From the NCBI GenBank assembly GCA_963662705.2, contig OY759767.1, forward strand, positions 5,332,001 through 5,396,000: a DNA stretch of 64,000 nt. The letters are read 5' to 3'. The notes below the pieces were generated by a model that was not told the DNA's origin, ran no database searches, and saw nothing but the letters and a program-made list of their open reading frames with translations. The number at the start of each line of letters is the position of its first letter. The stretch's first letter is position 1. Of this stretch, positions 17,040 through 25,082 are shown in pieces. This DNA is from JAPPHA01 sp963662705 (lineage in GTDB: Bacteria; Pseudomonadota; Alphaproteobacteria; Rhodobacterales; Rhodobacteraceae). A program made the translations under genes and the position numbers.

Positions 17040-18404
17040 CTACTCCGGCGCATTTCGCACGCCATGCGCGATTTGCGGCAAACTATCCAGTAGCTTCAAC
17101 AGCTGCGATCGATTGAGTTCGGGGTGGTCGGTGGCGAAATCAAGGTAATTTTTCACCGCCGTTGCGACAATCCATCTGGCTCGGGCGAGAACGGTCCACG
17201 TCAGCCTTTGGTGTGGGTCAGCCAGACTGTGCAGATAGTCGTTCCTGAGCCGGTATGTGGACTCTAGCCATTGAGCCGCTTGCTCGTCGCCGACGAGATG
17301 TGCGAAGCGCTGGGTCAGCTTCGTGCGTTGTTTTTCTTGTTCGAATTGTAGCGTCGCCTCTAGGCAACTCAGGTTTGAAATGATTTCGTCCACGCCGTAT
17401 TCCGAGAGAGCCTTGACGAAGAAGTGTCTCGTCAGGGGGTGGAAGCTCGTGCTGGCGGTGTCCGTTCTCGCGAGGATCGTCTCAAGGTCGTTCCATCGCT
17501 GCTGGAGGGCATCATGCTGGCAGGTGCCGAACTCGAAGATTTCTGACTGGTCCGGGACTTCGAAATGGTCGTATTCGTCTCCCACAACTTGACGCGACAG
17601 TGATGACGGATTGGGCGGTGCGACGGGATCCGAGAACGGGTCGTCGGTGAAAGAGAACGTCCAGGGAATGTGAAACGGCTGCCAGGGTGTGTCTCGGGGG
17701 TCTTTGAGAAAAATCAGCAGCAGGACGCATAGCGCATTTTCCACCGGCGTTGGGTAGGTGGAACGGAAGAGCTCGACGGTGTCGAGCTCGACCCAGGCAG
17801 CATTGAGCCGACCGAGCCAGGTCCGTCTCTCGATGGGACCGGCCGGCTCGGTCAGACCGGTGGCGAGCCACATGAAACCGGAGAGCTCTGCGGTGGGGAA
17901 CTGATAACGGGTTCCGAACCTTGCGAGCGCGTCGACGGGCACGCGTCGGGTGAGGTCATCGTCGTCGAGGCGTACAATTTCGTTGGGGCCGAAGCGAATG
18001 CTGGTAACTTCTTCCGTGCGGTCGCCTGAGCGATCCTCGAGTGAAAGGCGATCGAGCGGAACGAGATAGGTGCGGCGGACGGACTTGCGCAGGAACGCAC
18101 GGTGCAGCGATTCGGCGGTTTCTGCGGCCTCGGGAGTCCGATCTCCGAACCACGGCGCGCCGTTCCAACGGAAAAAATTTTGCAGCGCCCGGCTAAGTAC
18201 GCTGGGGGTGACCTTGACAGAAGGCGTCCGATGGAGGCGCGACGCCTCAAGGTTGAGATAATCCGATCGGCATGTCTCTTCCAAGGTCCGAAACGCGCCT
18301 GAACGATGGACGCGTTTTTCCGAGTACATCGAGAGCCGCCAGAGGTCCTCGATGACGGTGCGGAGGCGTGCCGAAGTTATTGAAGGGGTGGAAGGCGTGG
18401 ACAT
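17040..18404 (-). CDS. HEPN-motif protein, second gene of a protease-HEPN pair
   Basis: This protein of 454 residues (ATG 18404; a TTG at 18446 is also in frame) has no named family that I recognise. Near its C-terminus it has YRLRNDYLHSLADPHQRLTW at about residues 382-401. RNDYLH is an R-x4-H motif in a helical context, the hallmark of HEPN domains, many of which are RNases in toxin and phage-defence systems. The preceding helix (QFEQEKQRTKLTQRFAHLV) and following helix (ARARWIVATAVKNYLDFAT) fit a four-helix HEPN bundle. The N-terminal 300 residues are unassigned. The upstream protease gene ends 55 bases before this start, so the two form an operon. Activation or release of the HEPN effector by the protease is an attractive but untested idea. 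Confidence 0.7.
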   Translation of the reverse strand: MSTPSTPSITSARLRTVIEDLWRLSMYSEKRVHRSGAFRTLEETCRSDYLNLEASRLHRTPSVKVTPSVLSRALQNFFRWNGAPWFGDRTPEAAETAESLHRAFLRKSVRRTYLVPLDRLSLEDRSGDRTEEVTSIRFGPNEIVRLDDDDLTRRVPVDALARFGTRYQFPTAELSGFMWLATGLTEPAGPIERRTWLGRLNAAWVELDTVELFRSTYPTPVENALCVLLLIFLKDPRDTPWQPFHIPWTFSFTDDPFSDPVAPPNPSSLSRQVVGDEYDHFEVPDQSEIFEFGTCQHDALQQRWNDLETILARTDTASTSFHPLTRHFFVKALSEYGVDEIISNLSCLEATLQFEQEKQRTKLTQRFAHLVGDEQAAQWLESTYRLRNDYLHSLADPHQRLTWTVLARARWIVATAVKNYLDFATDHPELNRSQLLKLLDSLPQIAHGVRNAPE

Positions 18405-18459
18405 GGAGTTTATCGTGAGTCGTTGAATCAGCGGAGACCAGCCCAAAGTCGGTATCGGA

Positions 18460-19284
18460 TTACGCTGCCGAACCTTCCCGAGCGATAACCTCGGCGAGTT
18501 TCAGGATCTCTCGTGCCTTGATCACGACGCCGAGGTTGCTCGGCATTGGCGATATCGTGACCGCCGTGGAGGTAGGAATGTCGACTTCTTCCACGCTTCC
18601 CTCAACGTTGTGGACCAGTACGGACGAGACGACGCCCAGCAAAGCACAGCGCTCTCCGAAGTTCACCTTTCCATCCTCGACATAGGCAGGGAAGTTATAG
18701 AGGAACACCGGTGAGCCGCTGGACCCTGGGAAGATCGAGCAGTCGATTAGAAACTTGGATTCTCCGTTGTAGTCCAGCATGGCAGGTGAGGCAGTGATGC
18801 CGCGTCGGAAAAGGGGAAGGTTTCGCGTTTCATCCCACAGACCTTGCGGATATCCGACGACAAGCACGTCCTCGACGAAGCGCAACCGGCTCTCGATGCC
18901 TTCGGCGGCAAAGTCCTTCAGGTTGATATCGTCGAGGTAGACTGTGCTTCCGTCATCGACGTTTCTGTCAAGAATTGGGCGCAACAGAATGGCAGCCAGA
19001 TCAATGTCCGGGTTGTCATGGAAACGTACGACCTCGTCCAGTTGATCGTACGCAAGGACCCTGCGCCGTTCTGGCGTTGCCTGGCGCGGATCGGGTGCGG
19101 TCGAAAGGACGATTCGAATCTCGCGAAATCCCTCGACGACATGTCGGTTGGTGACCAGGACCGGGACATTTCCGAGTGATCGGAGGGGAAACACGCAATA
19201 GAAACTCGAACCGACACTCATGCGTCCGGCATCCGAGCATTCGATGCGCACGGTGGACTTTGCCATCATGTCCGTTGCGCTCAC
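18460..19284 (-). CDS. Trypsin-like serine protease (S1 fold)
   Basis: A 274-residue chymotrypsin-fold protease. The catalytic triad is visible: His48 in VLVTNRHVVEGF, Asp95 in NPDIDLAAILL, and Ser189 in IFPGSSGSPVF, a GxSGxP variant. There is no signal peptide, so it should act in the cytoplasm, unlike DegP-type enzymes, and it has no PDZ domain. It is the first gene of a two-gene operon with the HEPN-motif protein. Cytoplasmic trypsin-like proteases next to effector genes are known from bacterial conflict systems, where they act as sensors or activators. That role here is inferred from context. ATGs at codons 6 and 7 are alternative starts. Confidence 0.85.
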   Translation of the reverse strand: MSATDMMAKSTVRIECSDAGRMSVGSSFYCVFPLRSLGNVPVLVTNRHVVEGFREIRIVLSTAPDPRQATPERRRVLAYDQLDEVVRFHDNPDIDLAAILLRPILDRNVDDGSTVYLDDINLKDFAAEGIESRLRFVEDVLVVGYPQGLWDETRNLPLFRRGITASPAMLDYNGESKFLIDCSIFPGSSGSPVFLYNFPAYVEDGKVNFGERCALLGVVSSVLVHNVEGSVEEVDIPTSTAVTISPMPSNLGVVIKAREILKLAEVIAREGSAA

Positions 19285-19648
19285 TGGACTCCTCTAGAGC
19301 TGCGCTCGCCCGAGACGAGCCGGGTGAATGTGGACATGCAGTGGACTCGGAGGTCCCAGAGGTCAAGGACCATTTGAGCGGCACGGGGCCGGTAATTCAG
19401 ACCACCGCCGTCGAACCATCGAGTAGCTCGCGTACTGCATGAAGGCGGCGCCTATAGCTGCCTAGCCTGAATTACCAATTCATTCGAAGCCATGACATTC
19501 TGGCGATCTGATGCCTTTGCCGCAAGGGCATGATCAGCACATTTCCCGACCGAGATGTCATAAATATTTTGGATATTGCATGGGTAACCACGTTTTGTCA
19601 GCGCCACACCTCCCTCATGACCCTACACGCCGGGTCTCGCACGGAAAG
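19285..19648. other. Intergenic region before the transposon
   Basis: No gene is recognised. An imperfect hairpin (ATGCCTTTGC / GCAAGGGCAT) at about 19509-19529 lacks a T-run, so I do not call it a terminator. The region should contain the promoter of the protease-HEPN operon, but no clear -35/-10 pair stood out. Confidence 0.35.
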
Positions 19649-19653
19649 CTCAG

Positions 19654-19670
19654 CTCGACTTTGTACATTT
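19654..19670 (+). repeat. Left terminal inverted repeat of the methylase transposon
   Basis: CTCGACTTTGTACATTT, exact reverse complement of 22411-22427. The five bases before it, CTCAG at 19649-19653, are repeated after the right end. Confidence 0.88.
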
Positions 19671-19674
19671 TTCC

Positions 19675-19962
19675 TCAGGTCCATGTCCAAAAGATTTCGG
19701 TGTTTGCGATTGCGTCGAGGGCTTCGTCGAGCGGGAGCACGAGGCCGCCCATGTCACCGACATCTTTCCATCGGTTTTGCCAGGACCAATAAAAGACACG
19801 CATGGTGTCACCTGAACCTTCCGGTTTGAGCCGTGCGATGGGGGCCTCCGTGGCCGTCAGAGTGAGCGTATAGCCGCCACGGTTCTTGCAGACGGTCACG
19901 CCCCCGCCATTCTTTCTGTCGAAGGCCTCTATTCGCGCCAGAATGGGGTCGGGGTCGGTCAT
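19675..19962 (-). CDS. Small passenger protein of the transposon, unknown function
   Basis: A 95-residue protein from ATG 19962. It begins MTDPDPILARIEAFDRKNGG and continues with VFYWSWQNRWKDVGDMGGLV and LPLDEALDAIA. The middle (GGYTLTLTATEAPIARLKPE) looks like a beta-rich core with conserved Trp residues at the end. I do not recognise the family. The stop lies five bases inside the left inverted repeat and the gene diverges from the methylase, with about 240 bases between them. Longer upstream starts in the same frame would cross that promoter gap and read as low-complexity, so I chose the internal ATG. Confidence 0.6.
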   Translation of the reverse strand: MTDPDPILARIEAFDRKNGGGVTVCKNRGGYTLTLTATEAPIARLKPEGSGDTMRVFYWSWQNRWKDVGDMGGLVLPLDEALDAIANTEIFWTWT

Positions 19963-20203
19963 GGGGCGGTGAGGCTCGGGAGCGTCCTGTTGCTGTGGTG
20001 CCGGGGTTGGATGTTTCGCATTCGGCGGCCCATGCTTGCAAGCCCGGCATTGCTTCGACTGACCGGCGTGACACCCCGTTCCCTGTTGTTGGCGACTGGA
20101 CGGGTATCGCCGTGTCGCCTCCGTCCGGTCCGTCCCTGATGGTGTGTTGACTCCATAGAATCGGGTCTCTATGGATTGGGCTCTCTTGCTGAGCGAGCGG
20201 CCC

Positions 20204-20872
20204 ATGAAATGCTTCGGATCGAAAGCGACACCCGGTCTGTGTCAGGCCATCGTAAGCCTCATGCCCCCGCATGACGTATTTTTGGAGACGCATCTTGGGG
20301 GAGGTGCGATCATGAAGCGCAAGCCGCCTGCTGAGCGCTCGATCGGCATCGACCGCGACGCACGGGCGCTCGAAGCCTTCGCCTGCGATTATCCGGTCGA
20401 GTTGGTGCACGGTTGTGCCCACGACGTCCTGGCCGCGTTTCCGTTCCGGGGTCCGGAACTGGTCTACAGCGATCCGCCGTATCTGCACGCGACCCGCCGG
20501 TCGCGGCGGCGCTACCGCTTCGACTACGCGGAGGCCGACCACATCGCGCTCCTGGACCTGCTCACGGCCCTGCCCTGCCAGGTGATGGTTTCGGGCCATC
20601 CCTCGGCGCTCTACGACGAGCGGTTGGCGGGCTGGCGCCGACTGGCGCTGCAGGTGATGACCCAGGGTATCGTCCGGACCGAGGTCGTGTGGTTCAACTT
20701 CGCGCCCGACCGGGTGCACTGGGCGAGCTGCGCCGGTCGGAACTTCACCGACCGCCAGCGCATCAAGCGCAAGGCCGCCAACTGGGGCCGGCGCTACGCG
20801 GCCATGCCGGCGGGCGAACGCCTGGCCGTGCTGGCCGCCATGATGGCCGCCGAAGCCGACGAAAACCCGTGA
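20204..20872 (+). CDS. D12-class DNA adenine methylase, transposon passenger
   Basis: A 222-residue N6-adenine DNA methyltransferase of the Dam/D12 class. From ATG 20204 it reads MKCFGSKATPGLCQAIVSLM, the D12 N-terminus with a KxxxGxK-like SAM region. FLETHLGGGAIMKRKP follows as the FxGxG equivalent, then IGIDRDARALE and the catalytic SDPPYL (DPPY). An upstream in-frame ATG at 20171 adds 11 residues and is less likely. It lies inside the 19654-22427 transposon, ahead of the transposase in the same direction. A solitary methylase inside an insertion element could tag the element's own DNA, control transposition in the manner known for Tn10 and Dam, or protect against host restriction. None of these roles is shown directly. 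Confidence 0.87.
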   Translation: MKCFGSKATPGLCQAIVSLMPPHDVFLETHLGGGAIMKRKPPAERSIGIDRDARALEAFACDYPVELVHGCAHDVLAAFPFRGPELVYSDPPYLHATRRSRRRYRFDYAEADHIALLDLLTALPCQVMVSGHPSALYDERLAGWRRLALQVMTQGIVRTEVVWFNFAPDRVHWASCAGRNFTDRQRIKRKAANWGRRYAAMPAGERLAVLAAMMAAEADENP

Positions 20873-20939
20873 CGGGTTCACGCCGGTACGCCGTCCCCAC
20901 CGGCACCCCATCGCGTGTTCGATCCACAATGAAATACCG

Positions 20940-22412
20940 GTGAAATCAATGCACTCTGATACAGAACTGCCGGAAGAGGATCCAATGACCACGGGCGATC
21001 CGGTTCCGGATATCCTCGAGATGTGGCTCGAACCATTCCGGGATGCGTTCACGGCCCCGACCTGGCGTTTCGTGCTCGTACTCGTCATGGGCGCCCTGCT
21101 GGCGCCGGGCAAACGGACCGTCACCGCCTGCCTGCGCATCACCGGGCGGGCGATGGTCGAAAACTTCGCGTCCTATCACCAGGTCCTCAACCGGGCCCGC
21201 TGGAACCCCCGGGATCTCGCGAAACAACTCGCCCGGCAATCGGTGGCGCGCCTGGTCGCACAGGGGAAACCCATCATCATCGGCCTGGACGACACCATCG
21301 AGCGGCGCTGGGGAGCCCGCATCCGCGCCCGTGGCATCTACCGCGACCCCGTGCGCTCCAGCCGCGGCCACTTCGTCAAGACCAGCGGACTGCGGTGGCT
21401 CAGCTTCATGCTGCTGACGCCGCTGCCCTGGCTGCCGGGCATCCAGGCCCTGCCGATCCTGACCATCCTCGCCCCGTCGGAACGATGGGCCAAACAGCAG
21501 GGGCGGCGTCACAAACCACTCACCGACTGGGCGCGACAGGGCATGCTCCAGATCATTCGCTGGTTCCCGAAACGCGCGATCATCTTCGTCGGCGACGGCA
21601 GTTTCGGAACCCACGAACTCGCCCATGGCATCGCGCGGCACGCCACCCTCATCAGCCGGCTCAGGCTCGACGCCAGCCTCTTCGCGCCGCCCGAACCGCG
21701 GGCCCCGGGCCAACGGGGGCGGCCCCGGCAGAAGGGCAAGCCCAGGCCCAAGCTCCAGACACGTCTCGACGACCCCGCCACCCGCTGGATACCGATCACC
21801 CTCCCGCGCTGGTACGGAGGCGTGAAGGACAAGGCACTCGAAATCCTCTCCGAAACAGCACTCTGGTATCGTCCCGGAACGCCGCCCAAAGCCATCCGAT
21901 GGGTCCTCGTGCGCGACCCGGCCGGCCAGCAGGACCCCCAGGCCTTCTTCAGCACCGACCCGAACATGGACCCGGCCGAGATCATCGCCATCTTCGTGCG
22001 CCGCTGGCAGGTCGAGGTCACCTTCCAGGAAGTCCGCGCCCATCTCGGCGTCGAAACCCAGCGCCAGTGGTCCGATGACGCGATCGAACGGACAACGCCG
22101 GTGCTGTTGGGATTGTACAGCCTCGTCTGCCTGTGGGCGGGAGAATTCCTCGCCAAAACACCACATCCCTATCGGGCCGCATGGTACTGGAAATCCAGCT
22201 TCACTTTCTCCGACGCCATCGCCGCAGTGCGCGCGCAACTCTGGCTCGACTGCATTTTGCAACGCTCCGCATCAGACCGGAAGCGGCAGAAAATCATGCC
22301 GTTCAATTGCGACCACTACGACGGCGACAGCTCATTTCCAGAATACACCGTCAAAAACGTCCCGCCCAAAAGGATCCAGCGCATGGTCGAAGCCCTGTGC
22401 TTCGCCGCATAA
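20940..22412 (+). CDS. IS4/IS701-like DDE transposase
   Basis: A 490-residue transposase. The catalytic acidic residues appear as GLDDTIERRWG (first Asp), FVGDGSFGTHEL (second Asp) and the region VRRWQVEVTFQEVRAHLGVE with the last Glu, an arrangement of the IS4/IS701 RNase H-fold group. The stop codon TAA overlaps the right inverted repeat, as in compact insertion sequences. ATG 20985 is a possible later start. It is the mobility gene of the 19654-22427 transposon and seems intact, with no frameshift. The family assignment between IS4 and IS701 is uncertain. Confidence 0.85.
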   Translation: MKSMHSDTELPEEDPMTTGDPVPDILEMWLEPFRDAFTAPTWRFVLVLVMGALLAPGKRTVTACLRITGRAMVENFASYHQVLNRARWNPRDLAKQLARQSVARLVAQGKPIIIGLDDTIERRWGARIRARGIYRDPVRSSRGHFVKTSGLRWLSFMLLTPLPWLPGIQALPILTILAPSERWAKQQGRRHKPLTDWARQGMLQIIRWFPKRAIIFVGDGSFGTHELAHGIARHATLISRLRLDASLFAPPEPRAPGQRGRPRQKGKPRPKLQTRLDDPATRWIPITLPRWYGGVKDKALEILSETALWYRPGTPPKAIRWVLVRDPAGQQDPQAFFSTDPNMDPAEIIAIFVRRWQVEVTFQEVRAHLGVETQRQWSDDAIERTTPVLLGLYSLVCLWAGEFLAKTPHPYRAAWYWKSSFTFSDAIAAVRAQLWLDCILQRSASDRKRQKIMPFNCDHYDGDSSFPEYTVKNVPPKRIQRMVEALCFAA

Positions 22413-22427
22413 ATGTACAAAGTCGAG
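22411..22427 (-). repeat. Right terminal inverted repeat of the methylase transposon
   Basis: AAATGTACAAAGTCGAG, the exact reverse complement of 19654-19670, followed by the second CTCAG copy at 22428-22432. Confidence 0.88.
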
Positions 22428-22565
22428 CTCAGAGCCCGCATTTGATCCGGCACCACAACATCTTGGGCCCCCATGACGCCATCCCGCCAAGGACTGCCAT
22501 CCAGGCGCTTGACAGCAGCTGGGCATATAAATATAGTGATGTATTATCCATGTGCAGAGGATGTT

Positions 22566-24302
22566 GTGACAAACCCGCGGAACGTATTCCTCAATCCGGC
22601 CACGCCCAAGATGCGCCGCTACGAGGCGCTGCGCGCCCGGTACGTCGATGGCTGCTCGACCGCGGAGGCCGCCAGGCGCTTCGGCTACTCCCACGGGAGC
22701 TTCCGCAATCTCTGCTCGGCCTTTCTCGACAATCCGGACTGGGGTTTCTTCGAACCCCGCCAACCGGACCCCGACGAGAGCCCGCCCCGGCCCGCGAAGG
22801 CGCTGCGCGACGGCCGCATTCTCGAATTGCGCGACCAGCGCGCGCTGTCGGTCCAGCACATTGCCGGGGTTCTCAAGGACGAGGGCATCGACGTCAGTGT
22901 TTCGACCGTCGCCAATGTCCTGCGCCGGGCCGGACGTGAACGCCTGACCCGCCGGCCCGCGCACCTGATGGCCGACATCGTTCGGCCCGACGTGGCGGAG
23001 ATGTCCGATGTCCGGAAGCTTGACCTCACGCCGCGCCGCTTTCGCACGCCTTTCGGCGGATTGTTCCTCTTCCTGCCGTTCCTTGAAACCCTTGGCCTCG
23101 ACAGGCTGCTCGCCGATGCCGGCATGCCGGGCAGCAGGATGATCCCCGCCGCCGCGGCCTTCCGCGCCCTCCTGGCCCTCAAGCTGTGGGGGATCGGCCG
23201 CCCGTCACTGGCGATGCCGGAAGTGTTCGACGAGGGCCTGGCGCTGTTTGCCGGCCTCAATGCCTTTCCCAAGCGCGCCACGCTGACCGAGTACAGTTGC
23301 CGCATCGATCCCCGGTCCCTGCCCGGGCTGATGCGCGGCTGGTCCGATGCCGCACGCGACGCCGGCATCCCCCGCGGGACCAGTTTCGATCTCGACTTTC
23401 ATACCATTCCCTATCACGGCGATGACGCGCTGGCCGAGAAACACTATGTCTCGAAGCGGTCGCGGCGGCAGAAGGGGATCCTCGCCTTCATCGTCCGCGA
23501 CGACGAGGCCCGCCTGTTCTGCCATGTCAACGCCACGGTCAGGAAGGCCACCCAGAGCGACGAGATCCTGCGCTTCGCCGAAGACTGGAAGCAGCACACC
23601 GGCGACTGGCCCCGCGAACTGATCTTCGACTCCACGCTGACCACCTATGCCAACCTCGCCAGGCTCGACCACCACGGCATTCACTTCATCACGCTCAGGC
23701 GCCGCACCCCCGGGGTCATGGACGCCGTTCAGGCCGCCCCCCGCGCCGAATGGAAACGGATCACCCTCGACAATGTCGGCAGGGCCTACCGGAACCCGCG
23801 CATCCTCGAGCGCTCCGTCACCCTTTCCGGCTATCCGGGCACCGTGCGCCAGATCGCGATCACCGACCTCGGCCATGAGAAGCCGACCCTGCTGATCACC
23901 AACCAGGAGAAGGAAACACCGACCCGACTGATCGACCGCTATGCCCGGCGCATGGTCATCGAGAACGCCATCGCCGAGGCCATCGACATGTTCCACATGG
24001 ATGCACTCTCGGCCGCCGTCCCGCTCAAGGTCGATGTCGACCTCCAACTCACCGTCATGGCCGCAACCCTCTACCGCATGCTCGCGCAGACCATCGCCCA
24101 CGGGCACGAGAAGCAAACGCCCCGGACCCTTTTCCGCAAGTTCATCCATGCGGCGGCCGAGGTCGCCATCAACGATGCCGACATCACCGTCAGCATCGGG
24201 CGCCGCGCCAACAATCCGTTCCTGGTCAAGAACGGTTTCGCCGAAAAGGAATGCACCATCCCCTGGCTCGGAAGCCGGACATTGCGCCTCGCATTCGGAT
24301 AA
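22566..24302 (+). CDS. DDE transposase with N-terminal helix-turn-helix (IS1634-like)
   Basis: The N-terminal 120 residues contain a helix-turn-helix (RARYVDGCSTAEAARRFGYS) and a second HTH-like part (LSVQHIAGVLKDEGIDVSVS). The catalytic domain has FDLDFHTIPYHG (first Asp), ELIFDSTLTTY (second Asp) and RMVIENAIAEAIDMFHMDAL (Glu). The C-terminus reads through NNPFLVKNGF. A GTG at 22566 follows GAGG by five bases and is my preferred start; ATGs at 22473 and 22539 are in frame. Terminal repeats were not resolved. Short GTGATGT matches lie at both sides (about 22533 and, inverted, 24316), but this is weak. It appears full length and lies 139 bases after the methylase transposon. Confidence 0.82.
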   Translation: MTNPRNVFLNPATPKMRRYEALRARYVDGCSTAEAARRFGYSHGSFRNLCSAFLDNPDWGFFEPRQPDPDESPPRPAKALRDGRILELRDQRALSVQHIAGVLKDEGIDVSVSTVANVLRRAGRERLTRRPAHLMADIVRPDVAEMSDVRKLDLTPRRFRTPFGGLFLFLPFLETLGLDRLLADAGMPGSRMIPAAAAFRALLALKLWGIGRPSLAMPEVFDEGLALFAGLNAFPKRATLTEYSCRIDPRSLPGLMRGWSDAARDAGIPRGTSFDLDFHTIPYHGDDALAEKHYVSKRSRRQKGILAFIVRDDEARLFCHVNATVRKATQSDEILRFAEDWKQHTGDWPRELIFDSTLTTYANLARLDHHGIHFITLRRRTPGVMDAVQAAPRAEWKRITLDNVGRAYRNPRILERSVTLSGYPGTVRQIAITDLGHEKPTLLITNQEKETPTRLIDRYARRMVIENAIAEAIDMFHMDALSAAVPLKVDVDLQLTVMAATLYRMLAQTIAHGHEKQTPRTLFRKFIHAAAEVAINDADITVSIGRRANNPFLVKNGFAEKECTIPWLGSRTLRLAFG

Positions 24303-24399
24303 CAAACCAATTTGTCACATCACCGGGTGACTTGGATATTCAGGCTAGTGTCTTGTTCGTTTTCGGAGTTTCCGTTTTTCTACTCTTCTACGAAATATG

Positions 24400-24700
24400 A
24401 TTCAGCCGCTCCCGGCGGCACCCTTTACCGCCCGACAGCCGAATACTTGTGGCATCAAAAGACCATGTTGCTTAGATTCCAGCAATGTCGCTGCCGCTGC
24501 AAAAAACCGGCCTTTTCGAACCACCGCAAGCAACAAAATCCTCGCCGCAAAATTTACGTTACACTTCACCCCGACCGCGCCTCGTGGATGAATGCCATCG
24601 AGGACTTCCTCTCGAAGCTCGCGAGACAGAAACTCAAACATGCGATCTTCAATTCGCTCGACGAGTGCATCGCGGCGATCAAGGAATTTCATTGTTCCTC
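24400..24700 (+). pseudogene. IS630-type transposase C-terminal remnant
   Basis: The phrase VTLHPDRASWMNAIEDFLSK then LARQKLKHAIFNSLDECIAA matches the IS630 transposase end (HFTPTHASWLNQVEGFFSxLxRQ), including the final catalytic Glu region. It has no N-terminal part and changes frame just before this (LHFTPTAPRG in the next frame), so the gene is dead. A second IS630-type fragment lies on the other strand at 30862-31430. It represents the N-terminal half, and the two need not come from the same copy. Confidence 0.75.
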
Positions 24701-24820
24701 AAAACGCCAATGGCGCCCGCCCGGTCCGCTGGAGCACGAACCCGATGGTCTCGGGGTGGCATGGAAAAAAAGGCACCCGAAGTTGCAAGAATTGGAACAC
24801 CACTTCCAGTCCGAAGCGCA

Positions 24821-24873
24821 ACGTGGCCATTTCCGGAGCGAGGGCGTAGCCCGAGCGGAGGAAATGGCCACGT
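24821..24873. repeat. Large hairpin with 14-base perfect arms
   Basis: ACGTGGCCATTTCC at 24821-24834 pairs exactly with GGAAATGGCCACGT at 24860-24873, and the loop contains a second small stem, GGGC-GTA-GCCC. Related GGCGTAGCC strings recur at about 25013 and 27465, next to the ends of the following insertion sequence. It may be a REP-type palindrome or an insertion-sequence end. Confidence 0.55.
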
Positions 24874-25082
24874 GACGGGAATTTTGGTCCCCGGGGCACC
24901 GGCAATCCGGTTCGGTGACGGCTGAAATCCCTTCCAGACGAGCGTAGCCGCGCTCTCCGGACGGCGCAAGCCCCGGCGAGGGGGCAACTCCGGCCCGCCA
25001 GACGAAGGAAGGGCGTAGCCCTACCATGTTATGAAAGATTGTGCTGGACGGCGCGGTTTCGATGGTGTAGGCCAGCGCCATT

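Larger units (their letters stand above)
19654..22427 (+). mobile_element. Transposon with DDE transposase plus DNA-methylase passenger
   Basis: The element has perfect 17-base terminal inverted repeats (CTCGACTTTGTACATTT) and is flanked by a 5-base target duplication, CTCAG, at 19649-19653 and 22428-22432. Inside are a small minus-strand gene, a D12-class DNA methylase and an IS4/IS701-like transposase whose stop codon overlaps the right repeat. At 2774 bases it is longer than a simple insertion sequence because of the two passengers. Intact ends, duplication and genes suggest recent and possibly active transposition. Confidence 0.85.

Noticed and set aside
19509..19529. Possible terminator hairpin
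   Set aside because: The stem has mismatches, almost no loop and no T-run.
20946..22262. 438-codon minus-strand frame opposite the transposon's transposase
   Set aside because: Low-complexity Gly/Asp/Glu-rich composition typical of antisense reading in GC-rich sequence.
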